64,000 nt of DNA from Clostridia bacterium. GTDB lineage: Bacteria > Bacillota > Clostridia > Oscillospirales > CAG-272. The position numbers and the translations under genes are program-made. The notes below the pieces were generated by a model that saw only the letters and a program-made list of their open reading frames with translations, did no database searches and had not been told where the DNA came from. The stretch lies in NCBI GenBank assembly GCA_017937845.1, contig JAGBCV010000065.1, positions 1 through 64,000 on the forward strand, read 5' to 3'. Positions 42,441-52,405 of the stretch are shown piece by piece. Position 1 is the stretch's first letter. Each line of letters opens with the position of its first letter.

Positions 42441-45400
42441 TCAGAAAAGACGGATCTGGTTGGTTTCGGAAAGTCCGGCAAGCACACCGCCCTCATCTAA
42501 AATTTCGATGACCGCTTTGGATATACCCGTTCGTTGCTTCAGATCTTCAATGGAAAGGTATTCCCCATCCACACGCGCCTCCTGCAATTTCAAAGCCGCG
42601 GCTTCGCCAAGCCCCGGCAAGCTGCCGAACGGCAATCGGATCGCATTGCTTTCGGGAAGAAACATACGCGCATCGGATTTATACAGGTCGACCGAAAGAA
42701 AACGATATCCGCGTCCCAATGCCTCTAATGCGATCTGCATAGCGGCGGCTGTCGCGTCATCCTTTTGCGTGCGGTCTTTTTTATCCTTTTTCTTGATTTC
42801 TTCGATCAGCTTAGCAACGGCACCTTTTCCCTTTGCGGCGACGAACCCGTCAAACCCGTCGGGCGCGGCACTGAAATACGCACAGTAAAAAACGATGGGC
42901 ATATGCACCTTAAACCACCCAAGACGGATCGCACTCATAACGTATGCCGCCGCGTGTGCCTTCGGGAACATATAACGGATCTTTGTCAAGCTGTCGATAT
43001 ACCATTCGTCGACGTTCTTTTCGCGCATCGCTTCCAGCATATTGTCAGGAAGCGGTTTACCTGCTTTGTTTTTACGCACAAATTCCATGATTTTGAACGA
43101 CATACTGTTGTCAAGACCGTAACGAATCAGCGCAAGCATGATACTGTCACGCGTACCAACGACCTTTGAGATATCACAAGTGCCGTTTTTAATAAGGTCC
43201 TGCGCGTTACCGAGCCAAAGACCCGTACCGTGAGTAAGACCCGAGATCTGCAAAAGGTCATTGAAGTTTTTCGGTCTTGCCTCAATGACGACAGGCATAA
43301 CGAAAGCCGTACCAAATTCGGGAAGTCCCAGCGTGCCGATCTTGCAACCGCCGATCTCCTCGGGAGTCGCGCCGAGCGTTTTCGTCGAACGGAAAAGCTC
43401 ATAAACATCCTGGTCGTTCATCGGAAGCTCCATGACGTTCATGCCGGAAAATCGTTCCAAGTATTTATACTTGGTCGGAATATCGTGTCCAAGCTCATCG
43501 AGCTTCAAAAGCGTATCGTGCAGATATTCAAAGGTAAAATGCGTCGTAACGATATCGGAATTGGGGTCATCCGCAGGATGCTGAACGGGACAAAAGTCAT
43601 ATATCTCGTATTCCTTTGGAACGACGACGATACCGCCGGGGTGCTGTCCCGTCGTACGCTTCACACCGATGCACTTCTTCGTCAAGCGGTTGGTTTCCGC
43701 TTTGGAAAGATGAAGTCCGCGTTCCTCTGCGTATTTCATCGCATAACCGTATGCTGTCTTATCCGCGACACCGCCGATCGTACCCGCACGGAAAACGTTT
43801 TCCGCTCCGAAAAGTTCTTCTGTGTATTTATGTACCTTGCCTTGCACTTCGCCCGAAAAGTTGAGGTCGATATCGGGCGATTTATCGCCGTAGAAGCCGA
43901 GGAATGTTTCAAACGGGATGTCATGACCGTCGCCCTTCAGATCTGCACCACAGCAGGGGCATTTCGCATCGGGGAGGTCAAAGCCGGAGCCATACGAGCC
44001 GTCAACGATAAATTTCGTATATTGACAGGACGGGCAATAATAATGAGGAGCGAGCGGATTGACCTCGGAAATACCCGCCATGGAGGCAACGAAGGAAGAA
44101 CCGACAGAGCCTCTCGAACCGACGAGATAACCCTGCTGTTCGCTGTACCAAACGAGCTTTTGTGCGATCATATAGAGAACGGCAAAGCCGTTTTTGATGA
44201 TGGAGGTCAATTCCTTATCCAATCGAACCTCCACGATATCGGGGAGCGGTGAGCCGTAAAGCGAGGTCGCTCTTTCATAGCAGATACGGCGAAGATCCTC
44301 CTCCGCACCTTCCATATTCGGCGTAAATGTGCCATCGGGGAACGGACGGATACCGTCCTCGCACATATCGGCAATCTTATTGGTATTGGTAACGACCAGT
44401 TCATATGCCTTTTCTTTGCCGAGATATTCAAATTCCGAGAGCATTTCGTTTGTCGTGCGGAAATAAAGACCGATATCGCGGTCAGCATCCTCGAATTTCA
44501 TACCCGCAAGCAAAATTTTACGGTAGATTTCATCTGTCTTATCCAAGAAATGCGCGTCGCAGGTCGCAACGACGGGCTTTTCCGTTTCCTCTCCGAGCCT
44601 TACGATGGTCTGATTGATTTTTTTCAGTTCTTCGTCGCCCGAAACCGTTTTGTTGGCAATCAAGAAGCGGTTATTGGAAAGCGGTTGGATCTCCAAATAA
44701 TCATGGAAATTCGCAATGGAAACAAGCTCATCCCAAGGCTTATTTTCGAGAATCGCACGATAAAGCTCGCCCGATTCGCAGGCGGAACCGATGATAAGCC
44801 CCTCTCGGTGCGCCTCCAAAAGAGTTTTGGGAATACGCGGACGCTTTTTGTAATATGCCAGATAACTGCTGGAGATCAGTTTATAAAGATTTTTCAGTCC
44901 CGTCTTATTTTTGACGAGCAAGATCAAATGATACGTATTGAGCTTTAAGGGGTCTGTTCGGTCAGACATCGCCGCAGACATTTCCGCAGGAGTGGAAACG
45001 CCGTCGTTTTGAAGCTTTGCGACCATGCGGTAAAAAATCCTCGCGCACATTTCCGCGTCATCGGATGCTCTGTGATGGTTGAAATCGCCAAGTCCGAAAT
45101 AATCTGCGATCGCATCGAGCTTATGCTTTTTGAGGTCGGGATTGACGAAGCGCGACATGGAAACTGTATCCAGATAAGCATTGTTGAATGTAAGTCCATG
45201 GTCAGTCGCGGCTTTGCGAATGAAGCTGATATCGAAAGATGCGTTATGAGCCACAAGCATCCTATCTCCGATGAAATCCAAAAACATTTTGACGGCTTCT
45301 TCTGTCTTTGGCGCGCCCTCCACCATATCGTCGGTGATGCCCGTCAGCTCCGTGATCTCTGCGGGAATGGGCATTTCGGGGTCGACAAAAGTATTGAATA

Positions 45401-46826
45401 CCGCCAAGACCTCATCGTTTTTGACAAGTACCGCGCCGATTTCCGTAATCTTGCAGGTGATCGGCGAAAGACCCGTCGTTTCGATATCGAAAACGACAAA
45501 TTCATCTTCAAACGTCGTCTTGCTATCTCCGTAAATGGCTTTGGCTTCGTCGTTGACGAAATACGCCTCCATGCCGTAGATGACCTTCATGCCAAGCTTG
45601 CCCGCGGCTTTCATGGCTTCCTGATAGCCTTGTACGTTTCCGTGGTCGGTGATAGCAACGGCGCGATGACCCCAGCGGTGCGCCATTTTGACGGCAACGT
45701 CCGGCGGAATGATGGCGTCCATCTGCGACATATTGGTGTGCAGATGAAGCTCCACGCGTTTTTCGGGTGCATCGTCCTTTCGGTCAATTTTTTTGATCTG
45801 CATGACAGCGTAAGGCTCGATCACGATTTCTCCGTCAAATTCGGAATCGCAATACAAATTGCCGCGAACGGCTACTTGCATACCGTCGGAAAGATTTTGA
45901 TAGAGAGGCAGCTCTTCATCCGTAACACCGGTACGGATCATCACCGTCGCCTCGTAATCGGTGATGCAAAATTCGACCTTATACTTCCCTCTTGTTTTGC
46001 GCTCCGCGATTTCTTTGCCAAGAATCTCACCAACCGCTACGACCGTACCTTGCGGCTTCGTCATGAAAAAGATGGGAGAAGGCGTGATGTCAAAGGGCTC
46101 TCCGATCAGTGGCAGTGCGCCTTCAAAATCGAAAATGCTGTTACCGATATGGCAATGACCGTCTTCATCCGTAAACATGGGGCTTGCCGTTTCGTATACG
46201 CTGGCGCGTTTTTCCACGATCTCCGTTATGGGGGATACGTCCGGTTTTGCCGCGGAGGTGCGTTCGGAAACGACGGGCTTTGCCGACGCCTTGAATCTTT
46301 TGAGCTGTTCCTGCATTGCCGCTTCGCGGTCGAAAACGTAGCCCTCTTTCTTTTTGAAATGAATCTCATATTCCAAGCCAAATTCCCGATGCAAAATATC
46401 CGCGATTTTTTTGCCGATATGATTGTATTCCACGAAATTCACACCGCCGTCGTTAAATGGGATCTCGATCGTGATTTGATATCCGTGAAATTCCGCTCTG
46501 TATTCCTGCAAAAAACTGCGGGAAATAAGATTGGTTCGATACGCCTCGTTCATGATCTCCGAAAAATAGCCCTCTGTAAAAAGTTCTTTCGGATATTTCG
46601 GAAAAAGGCGTACGGAACGAAGCGAATACGCCTTTGCAATATCCGCTTCGAGCTTGTATAATTTTGATTTTGATATAAGCGAGGAGCTTGAAAAATCAAG
46701 CTCCATCATGCGTAAATTTTTATCGACGCGCATATTGCCGACAAGATGAGCAGACTCCATCAAACGACGGTTCTCACCATCCGGCAAATAGCGCGAAAAA
46801 ACTTCCATCAGCGTTTTGGACGCCAT
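42441..46826 (-). CDS. polC: DNA polymerase III PolC-type subunit alpha
   Basis: PolC is the replicative polymerase of low-GC Gram-positive bacteria and carries its own proofreading exonuclease. The 1,461-residue protein has an N-terminal region, an OB-fold (about 230-330), a PHP segment (ELHLHTNMSQMDAI), an inserted DEDD exonuclease (FVVFDIETTGLSP...LVAHNASFDISFIRKAA), a zinc-finger region (CPSCQYTK...CPCCGADL), the catalytic core with DKSPDIDLNFSGE, and helix-hairpin-helix motifs near the end. Length is normal, with no intein. AAGGAG is 6 bases before the ATG. It follows ispG after 18 bases. Confidence 0.98.
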   Translation of the reverse strand: MASKTLMEVFSRYLPDGENRRLMESAHLVGNMRVDKNLRMMELDFSSSSLISKSKLYKLEADIAKAYSLRSVRLFPKYPKELFTEGYFSEIMNEAYRTNLISRSFLQEYRAEFHGYQITIEIPFNDGGVNFVEYNHIGKKIADILHREFGLEYEIHFKKKEGYVFDREAAMQEQLKRFKASAKPVVSERTSAAKPDVSPITEIVEKRASVYETASPMFTDEDGHCHIGNSIFDFEGALPLIGEPFDITPSPIFFMTKPQGTVVAVGEILGKEIAERKTRGKYKVEFCITDYEATVMIRTGVTDEELPLYQNLSDGMQVAVRGNLYCDSEFDGEIVIEPYAVMQIKKIDRKDDAPEKRVELHLHTNMSQMDAIIPPDVAVKMAHRWGHRAVAITDHGNVQGYQEAMKAAGKLGMKVIYGMEAYFVNDEAKAIYGDSKTTFEDEFVVFDIETTGLSPITCKITEIGAVLVKNDEVLAVFNTFVDPEMPIPAEITELTGITDDMVEGAPKTEEAVKMFLDFIGDRMLVAHNASFDISFIRKAATDHGLTFNNAYLDTVSMSRFVNPDLKKHKLDAIADYFGLGDFNHHRASDDAEMCARIFYRMVAKLQNDGVSTPAEMSAAMSDRTDPLKLNTYHLILLVKNKTGLKNLYKLISSSYLAYYKKRPRIPKTLLEAHREGLIIGSACESGELYRAILENKPWDELVSIANFHDYLEIQPLSNNRFLIANKTVSGDEELKKINQTIVRLGEETEKPVVATCDAHFLDKTDEIYRKILLAGMKFEDADRDIGLYFRTTNEMLSEFEYLGKEKAYELVVTNTNKIADMCEDGIRPFPDGTFTPNMEGAEEDLRRICYERATSLYGSPLPDIVEVRLDKELTSIIKNGFAVLYMIAQKLVWYSEQQGYLVGSRGSVGSSFVASMAGISEVNPLAPHYYCPSCQYTKFIVDGSYGSGFDLPDAKCPCCGADLKGDGHDIPFETFLGFYGDKSPDIDLNFSGEVQGKVHKYTEELFGAENVFRAGTIGGVADKTAYGYAMKYAEERGLHLSKAETNRLTKKCIGVKRTTGQHPGGIVVVPKEYEIYDFCPVQHPADDPNSDIVTTHFTFEYLHDTLLKLDELGHDIPTKYKYLERFSGMNVMELPMNDQDVYELFRSTKTLGATPEEIGGCKIGTLGLPEFGTAFVMPVVIEARPKNFNDLLQISGLTHGTGLWLGNAQDLIKNGTCDISKVVGTRDSIMLALIRYGLDNSMSFKIMEFVRKNKAGKPLPDNMLEAMREKNVDEWYIDSLTKIRYMFPKAHAAAYVMSAIRLGWFKVHMPIVFYCAYFSAAPDGFDGFVAAKGKGAVAKLIEEIKKKDKKDRTQKDDATAAAMQIALEALGRGYRFLSVDLYKSDARMFLPESNAIRLPFGSLPGLGEAAALKLQEARVDGEYLSIEDLKQRTGISKAVIEILDEGGVLAGLSETNQIRLF

Positions 46827-46844
46827 TTTGTTCTCCTTAAATGT

Positions 46845-47930
46845 TTAATCCTTTTCAGCAAGTATTCTGACTTCTTTGACAAGCTCGTCTACAAGCTCAT
46901 GCTCGGGAATACGGCGCAAGATCTTGCCGTGAGAAAACAGAACTGCTTCACCGATACCGCCTGCAACGCCGATATCTGCCTCTGCCGCCTCACCGGGGCC
47001 GTTGACAACACAACCCATTACGGCGACCGTCAGCTTGCGGTTGACGGGGATACCTTTCAGCTTAGGCTCCAATTCTTCGCAAATACGAATGAGGTCGATT
47101 TTGGTTCTGCCGCAAGTGGGACAAGAAACGACGTTGATATAATTTTCTTTGGAGCGTCCGCAGGCTCTCAAAATCGCGCGTCCCGCCTCGATTTCTTTTA
47201 CGGGGGAATCGGTCAAGGAAACGCGGATCGTGTCGCCTATGCCTTCGCAAAGAAGCGTGCCGATGCCGATGGCGGATTTGAGCGTACCCGAATCGCCTCT
47301 GCCGGCTTCCGTCACGCCGATATGGAGCGGATAATCGCAAGCCTCTGCAACGATTCTGTTTGCCTCCACCATATTGCGAACGGTGCTGGATTTGATGGAG
47401 ATGGCGATATCCTCAAAATCAAATTTTTCGAGAAGTCTTGCGTGGAAAAGTGCGCTTTCCGCAAGCGCTTCGGGCGTGGGAGAGCCGTATTTTGCAAGAA
47501 TGGATTTTTCAAGCGAACCGCTGTTGATGCCGATACGAATCGGAATGTGATTCGCCTTGCATTTATCTGCGACCGCCTTGACTCGTTCATCCGAGCCGAT
47601 ATTGCCGGGATTGATACGAATCTTATCGATACCTGCATCGGCTACCGCAAGCGCGATGCGATAGTCAAAATGGATATCGGCGACGAGAGGGATCTTCACG
47701 TCGCTCTTTTTGAGCTTCACAATGGTGTCGCAAGCGTCAAGGTCGGGAATCGTCAAGCGCACGATCTCACAGCCTGCTTCTTCAAGCTCCTTAATTTGTT
47801 TATACGTCGCATCAAAATTATGCGTATCGGTATTGGTCATCGATTGGATGGCGATGGGAGCATCGCCGCCGATCTGTACGTCGCCAATACGAAGGATGCG
47901 GGATTTTCTTCTTTCAAATGTATAGCTCAT
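46845..47930 (-). CDS. ispG: 4-hydroxy-3-methylbut-2-enyl diphosphate synthase
   Basis: IspG (GcpE) performs the penultimate reductive step of the MEP isoprenoid pathway with a [4Fe-4S] cluster. The 361-residue protein starts with RRKSRILRIGDVQIGGDAPI, contains PLVADIHFDYRIAL and has cluster cysteines in VSCPTCGRTK and MGCVVNGPGEA. It stands between rseP (19 bases) and polC (18 bases), the usual Clostridia order. Confidence 0.98.
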   Translation of the reverse strand: MSYTFERRKSRILRIGDVQIGGDAPIAIQSMTNTDTHNFDATYKQIKELEEAGCEIVRLTIPDLDACDTIVKLKKSDVKIPLVADIHFDYRIALAVADAGIDKIRINPGNIGSDERVKAVADKCKANHIPIRIGINSGSLEKSILAKYGSPTPEALAESALFHARLLEKFDFEDIAISIKSSTVRNMVEANRIVAEACDYPLHIGVTEAGRGDSGTLKSAIGIGTLLCEGIGDTIRVSLTDSPVKEIEAGRAILRACGRSKENYINVVSCPTCGRTKIDLIRICEELEPKLKGIPVNRKLTVAVMGCVVNGPGEAAEADIGVAGGIGEAVLFSHGKILRRIPEHELVDELVKEVRILAEKD

Positions 47931-47949
47931 TATGATCCGTCCTTTTCAT

Positions 47950-49014
47950 TTATTGAAATAACATAAATATATCCTTAAAAATTACAACGAACATCAAAAG
48001 CATCAAAAGCATCATGCCGATACCGTGAATATATCCCTCGATTTTGGGGTCAAACGGTTTCCGTCTGATACCCTCGATGATAAGAAACACCAATCGACCG
48101 CCGTCAAGCGCAGGAAACGGAATGAGATTCATCGTACCAAGGTTGATGGCAAGCATGATAAAGAGCGACCAAAGCCCCGAGCTGTCCTTTTTCTCTACGG
48201 CAGTTTGTGCTTCATTGGTGATGATCTCCGTAATGCCGACAGGACCCGAGATCTGTTCCAAACCGTATTTTCTGCTGATAAACAAATCGTAAAGAGAGTC
48301 CAAAACCGTCCGCACCGTATAGACCGATTGATAAAACGACGTTTTCAAAACAGAACCGACACTCTTTTCCATTAGTATGATCGAAAAATCCATATTGCCG
48401 AAAAGAACGCCCTGTTGTTCGATCGTCGGGAATACCACGCCGCTCAGTTCGACCTCTTCTCCGTTTCTCAAAACCGTGATGTCAACAGGCTTCGTACCAT
48501 AGCGCATGATCTTATAGCTCATATCGTAATAGACGTGGACCTTCTTGCCGTCGATTCTCAAAATCTCATCTCCGACCATCAGACCATCCTCGTTTTCCGT
48601 TTGGATAGACATTGCTCCCTCTCGGAAACCTCCAACCGTTGTCGAGCCGAGGTATTCCATCGAGGAAACCAAAATGAGCATCACGAGAAAACCTGCGAGC
48701 AGATTCATGACCGAGCCTGCGGCTGTGATGATAAACCTCTGCCAAACAGGCTTTTTGCTAAGCGCGCCCTCGTCATCCGATTCTTCATCCTCGCCCGCCA
48801 TGCTGACAAAGCCACCGATGGGAAGCAGACGGAGCGAATACGCCGTCCCGTCCTTTTTGGAAGTCCAAGAAAGAATCTTCGGACCCATACCGATGGCAAA
48901 TTCATAAATGGTAACGTGAAAAAGTCTTGCCGTCAAAAAGTGACCAAGCTCATGAATGAAGATCAGCGAACCAAACATCAAGATGGCAAGCAGGATATAA
49001 AGTATCATTTGCAT
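47950..49014 (-). CDS. rseP: site-2 intramembrane zinc metalloprotease RseP/RasP
   Basis: The 354-residue protease cleaves membrane-embedded substrates such as anti-sigma factors and remnant signal peptides. The zinc motif HELGH is at 21-25 in the first helix, a PDZ domain occupies the middle (EDGLMVGDEILRIDGKKV), and MNLIPFPALDGGR supplies the third ligand in a later helix. It lies 27 bases after dxr. Confidence 0.96.
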   Translation of the reverse strand: MQMILYILLAILMFGSLIFIHELGHFLTARLFHVTIYEFAIGMGPKILSWTSKKDGTAYSLRLLPIGGFVSMAGEDEESDDEGALSKKPVWQRFIITAAGSVMNLLAGFLVMLILVSSMEYLGSTTVGGFREGAMSIQTENEDGLMVGDEILRIDGKKVHVYYDMSYKIMRYGTKPVDITVLRNGEEVELSGVVFPTIEQQGVLFGNMDFSIILMEKSVGSVLKTSFYQSVYTVRTVLDSLYDLFISRKYGLEQISGPVGITEIITNEAQTAVEKKDSSGLWSLFIMLAINLGTMNLIPFPALDGGRLVFLIIEGIRRKPFDPKIEGYIHGIGMMLLMLLMFVVIFKDIFMLFQ

Positions 49015-49041
49015 GGGATAATGCTCCTTTTGAGAATTTGT

Positions 49042-50193
49042 TTAATAAGCCAAGTTCCGAACAAATGCTCTTGCCTCGATGTTGACGGTTTCGATATCGG
49101 ATAGACTCGGATTTTGAATGGATTCATAGGAATCCACAGTTTTCTGAACCAGATCGGCAATATCGGTAAAGCCGATCTTTTCGTTTAAGAAGAGCGCGAC
49201 GGCTTCTTCATTGGCGGCGTTCATGATGCAAGGAAGCGTACCGCCGACCCTTGCCACTCTTTCCGCGAGAGCGAGAAGCGGAAAAGCTTCTCTGTCAGGC
49301 TCAAAGAACGTGAGCTTGCCAATTCTTGCAAAATCGATGGGCTCGGTGGGGGATTCCATGCGTTCGGGATACGTTACCGCATACTGAATGGGCAAGCGCA
49401 TATCGGAAACGCCAAGCTGGGCAATCACTGCCCTATCATTGTATTCGACCATAGAATGGATTATACTTTCCCTATGAATGACGACTTGGATTTTTTCGGG
49501 CGCCGTATGGAAAAGATGCATCGCTTCGATAAGCTCCAAGCCCTTATTCATCAGCGTCGCGCAGTCGATGGTGATTTTCGCTCCCATCTTCCATGTCGGA
49601 TGACCAAGCGCACGCGCAACGGTCACGTCTTTCAGCTCTTCTTTCTTTTTGCCGAAGAAAGGACCTCCCGAGCAGGTGAGTAAGATCCTGCGAATCTCGG
49701 CGTCGCGGTTGCCCTGCAAGCACTGAAAGATCGCGCTATGCTCGCTGTCAACGGGAATGATCTCGCAACCGTTTTCCTTGGCGCTTTGCATAACGAGCTC
49801 ACCTGCCGCAACGATGGTTTCCTTGTTGGCAAGACCAATGCGCGGGAAACGCTTGATTGCGGCAAGCGTCGGACGAAGTCCCGCAAAGCCGCTGATGGCG
49901 TTGATACAAACGTCAGAGGAAAGCATATCGATCATTTCGGGAACGGCGTCTGCGCCCGTCAAAATTTTCGTATTGGTATCGGCAACGGCAAGTCTTAGCT
50001 CAGAAGCCGTTTTTTCATCGCCGACCGCGGCATATTTCGGTGCATACTTGCGAATCTGCTCCTCGCCGAGCTTTCCGCTCTTGCCGAAGGCAATGGCATC
50101 GACGGTATAGCCGCCAAAGGATGCAACGTCAAGTGCCTGCGTACCGATGGAACCGGTAGAACCAAGCGCCGTGATGTGTTTTCTTTCTGTCAT
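49042..50193 (-). CDS. dxr: 1-deoxy-D-xylulose 5-phosphate reductoisomerase
   Basis: Dxr (IspC) converts DXP to MEP using NADPH. The 383-residue protein has the nucleotide loop GSTGSIGTQ at 11-19, LANKETIVAAG, VDSEHSAIFQC with the substrate-binding acidic residues, HPTWKMGAKI and NAANEEAVALFL near the end. AGAGG precedes the ATG. Confidence 0.98.
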   Translation of the reverse strand: MTERKHITALGSTGSIGTQALDVASFGGYTVDAIAFGKSGKLGEEQIRKYAPKYAAVGDEKTASELRLAVADTNTKILTGADAVPEMIDMLSSDVCINAISGFAGLRPTLAAIKRFPRIGLANKETIVAAGELVMQSAKENGCEIIPVDSEHSAIFQCLQGNRDAEIRRILLTCSGGPFFGKKKEELKDVTVARALGHPTWKMGAKITIDCATLMNKGLELIEAMHLFHTAPEKIQVVIHRESIIHSMVEYNDRAVIAQLGVSDMRLPIQYAVTYPERMESPTEPIDFARIGKLTFFEPDREAFPLLALAERVARVGGTLPCIMNAANEEAVALFLNEKIGFTDIADLVQKTVDSYESIQNPSLSDIETVNIEARAFVRNLAY

Positions 50194-50218
50194 AAAGAAA
50201 TCAACCTCTCTATATTAT

Positions 50219-51070
50219 TTAGGAAAAAATCTGAATACTTGACGGCAAAAGCAAAACAACGCCGTAAATCGTGGGTGCGACCGCGATGATGGAATCGAAA
50301 CGGTCCATGATACCGCCATGTCCGGGGAAGATAAAACCGTAATCCTTGATACCGCGTTCGCGTTTTACATAAGAAGCCACAAGGTCACCGCACTGAGAGA
50401 TCACGGAAATGCCGACCGCGAGCAAAATCAGCGCAATATAATTTACGGTAACGTCAAAGAAGATATCGATGACAACGCCGAAAATCACGTATCCGAGAAT
50501 ACAGCCGAGAACGCCGCCGAAAGCACCTTCGATCGTCTTTTTGGGGCTGACCTCGGGAATGAGCTTGTGCTTGCCGAAGAAAACGCCGACGAAATACGCG
50601 CCCGTATCGGTCATCCACGCGCCAAGGAAAATCAAGAGATACAGATATTGTCCCATGTCAACGTCGCGGCGCAAGAGGACGATGGAAAGGAATCCGATCA
50701 AAACGTATATCGTCAAGGCAACCAATTCTGCTGCCTGCGAAAATTTCACGTCCCCTTTTGAAAACATCGTGATGACGAAAATAAGGAACATATATACGTA
50801 CGATACAGCAAACAAAATCGGAATGAAATTCGGGATCTCAATATAATGCAAGAAATGAACGGTAACGAGGAATAAGATCGCCGCCGAAAAAAGATAGGTC
50901 GGAACAGAGAGCGCCCATTTACGGCGAACATCAACACAGCCCGCAATCTCGAAGACCGCAATCAGCGCGCAGATCGCCGCCGCGATCGGCAAAACGAGCG
51001 TATGAGAGAAGACCAAGATCGGAATCAGAATACCGATGGCAACGATGGCGGTAATAATTCTTGTTTTCAT
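50219..51070 (-). CDS. cdsA: phosphatidate cytidylyltransferase
   Basis: CdsA makes CDP-diacylglycerol, the precursor of phosphatidylglycerol and cardiolipin. The 283-residue protein has about eight helices and the C-terminal signature, split here as SPKKTIEGAFGG and RERGIKDYGFIFPGHGGIMDRFDS. The in-frame TTG at 51076 is only 3 bases from GGAGG, so the ATG at 51070 is chosen. It follows uppS after 2 bases. Confidence 0.97.
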   Translation of the reverse strand: MKTRIITAIVAIGILIPILVFSHTLVLPIAAAICALIAVFEIAGCVDVRRKWALSVPTYLFSAAILFLVTVHFLHYIEIPNFIPILFAVSYVYMFLIFVITMFSKGDVKFSQAAELVALTIYVLIGFLSIVLLRRDVDMGQYLYLLIFLGAWMTDTGAYFVGVFFGKHKLIPEVSPKKTIEGAFGGVLGCILGYVIFGVVIDIFFDVTVNYIALILLAVGISVISQCGDLVASYVKRERGIKDYGFIFPGHGGIMDRFDSIIAVAPTIYGVVLLLPSSIQIFS

Positions 51071-51072
51071 AC

Positions 51073-51771
51073 TCAAACACCTCCGAATCTTCTGTCGCGT
51101 TTTCCGTATGCGTCGATGATACGGTCAAGCTCTTCCGTGGAGAAATCGGGCCAAAGGGTATCGGTAAAGAAAAGCTCGGAATACGCAGATTGCCACATCA
51201 AGAAATTGGAAAGACGGACCTCGCCGCCTGTGCGAACGATCACGTCGGGGGGCGGAACGATGCCGGAATAGATATTGGAGGTGATATCCTCCTCTGTCAC
51301 CGATGTTTTTCCGCTCGCAATGAGCTTGTTGACTGCGTCAACGACCTCTGCTCTGCCTCCGTAGTTGACGGCAACGCAAAGCGTTCTGGAGCAACCGGCG
51401 GAAATACGCTCGATTTCGTCCATTTCGCGTCGGATATCTTCATCAAAAACGTCGCGGTTTCCGATGAACACCAAATGAAAATCATCCTTGATAAAGCTTT
51501 CCTTTGCGTCCTTCATATATTGACGGAAAAGCTTCATAAGGGCAGAAACCTCTGTTTTGGGGCGTTTCCAATTCTCCGTGGAGAACGCATAAACGGTAAT
51601 ACATTTGATACCGCGAACGTCACCGCAATGACGAACGAGTTTTTTGAAATTTTTTGCGCCTTCCACGTGGCCGTATTCTCTCGGCATCAAGCGCTTCTTT
51701 GCCCATCTGCCGTTTCCGTCCATGATGAACGCGATATGACCGATGCTGCAAGGGTTGGTTATTGTAGCCAT
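51073..51771 (-). CDS. uppS: undecaprenyl diphosphate synthase
   Basis: UppS condenses isopentenyl diphosphate into the C55 carrier lipid for peptidoglycan and wall polymers. The 232-residue cis-prenyltransferase has FIMDGNGRWAKKR near the start, a TVYAFSTENW motif, and RTGGEVRLSNFLMWQSAYSELFF. The ATG at 51771 with GGAG 7 bases upstream is preferred to the TTG at 51777. A strong hairpin terminator lies only 20 bases upstream of the start. Confidence 0.97.
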   Translation of the reverse strand: MATITNPCSIGHIAFIMDGNGRWAKKRLMPREYGHVEGAKNFKKLVRHCGDVRGIKCITVYAFSTENWKRPKTEVSALMKLFRQYMKDAKESFIKDDFHLVFIGNRDVFDEDIRREMDEIERISAGCSRTLCVAVNYGGRAEVVDAVNKLIASGKTSVTEEDITSNIYSGIVPPPDVIVRTGGEVRLSNFLMWQSAYSELFFTDTLWPDFSTEELDRIIDAYGKRDRRFGGV

Positions 51772-51790
51772 AAGCAAGCTCCTCTCAAAT

Positions 51791-51824
51791 ACTAAAAAGC
51801 AACCGCCTTGGAAATAAGGCGGTT
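51791..51824 (-). terminator. intrinsic terminator between frr and uppS
   Basis: Minus strand AACCGCCTT/AAGGCGGTT hairpin with a 6-base loop, followed by GCTTTTTAG. Confidence 0.85.
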
Positions 51825-51850
51825 ACTTATGTTTGCTTCAAAGGAAACGA

Positions 51851-52405
51851 TTAGATTTCCATGATTTCTTTTACTTTTGCTGCTGTTACCGCATCCACTT
51901 TTTTAATGTAAGAATCCGTAAGATCCTGAACCTGCTTTTCGGAAGCCTTCTGTTCGTCTTCTGTCATTTCGGAGTTCTTCTTCATCTGCTTGCATTTGTC
52001 GTTCGCATCGCGGCGGATGTTACGAATGGCAACCTTGATCTCTTCGCCCTTCGCTTCCACTTCTTTTTTCTTCTGCTTTCTGGTTTCTTCTGTCATGGGC
52101 GGGAACGCAAGACGGATGACCTTACCGTCGTTCTGAGGATTGATACCGAGGTCGCTTTCGTGGATCGCCTTTTCGATGGAACGGAGCGTGGTGGAGTCCC
52201 AAGGAGTGATGGTGAGGGTTCTGGCGTCAACAGCCTTTACTTCCGCCATCTGCGCGATCTGTGTGGGGCAACCGTAATAATCTACGGTGATCTTGTTAAG
52301 AACATAGGGGTTTGCTCTGCCAAGACGGATAGAATCAAGCTCGGATTCGTATGCGCCGATGGTCTTTTTCATTCTGTTTTCATAATCTTTTACGTCAAGT
52401 TTCAT
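51851..52405 (-). CDS. frr: ribosome recycling factor
   Basis: The 184-residue factor splits post-termination ribosomes together with EF-G. It shows family landmarks [52 protein letters not shown] and the C-terminal helical bundle. Its ATG overlaps the pyrH stop by 4 bases, behind AGGAGG. Confidence 0.98.
   Translation of the reverse strand: MKLDVKDYENRMKKTIGAYESELDSIRLGRANPYVLNKITVDYYGCPTQIAQMAEVKAVDARTLTITPWDSTTLRSIEKAIHESDLGINPQNDGKVIRLAFPPMTEETRKQKKKEVEAKGEEIKVAIRNIRRDANDKCKQMKKNSEMTEDEQKASEKQVQDLTDSYIKKVDAVTAAKVKEIMEI

Noticed and set aside
45009-46661. 550-codon open frame antisense to polC
   Set aside because: It lies wholly within the polC coding region and has no recognisable motif or ribosome-binding site.
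42441-46826. Intein in polC
   Set aside because: The length of 1,461 residues is normal for PolC and the domains are contiguous.
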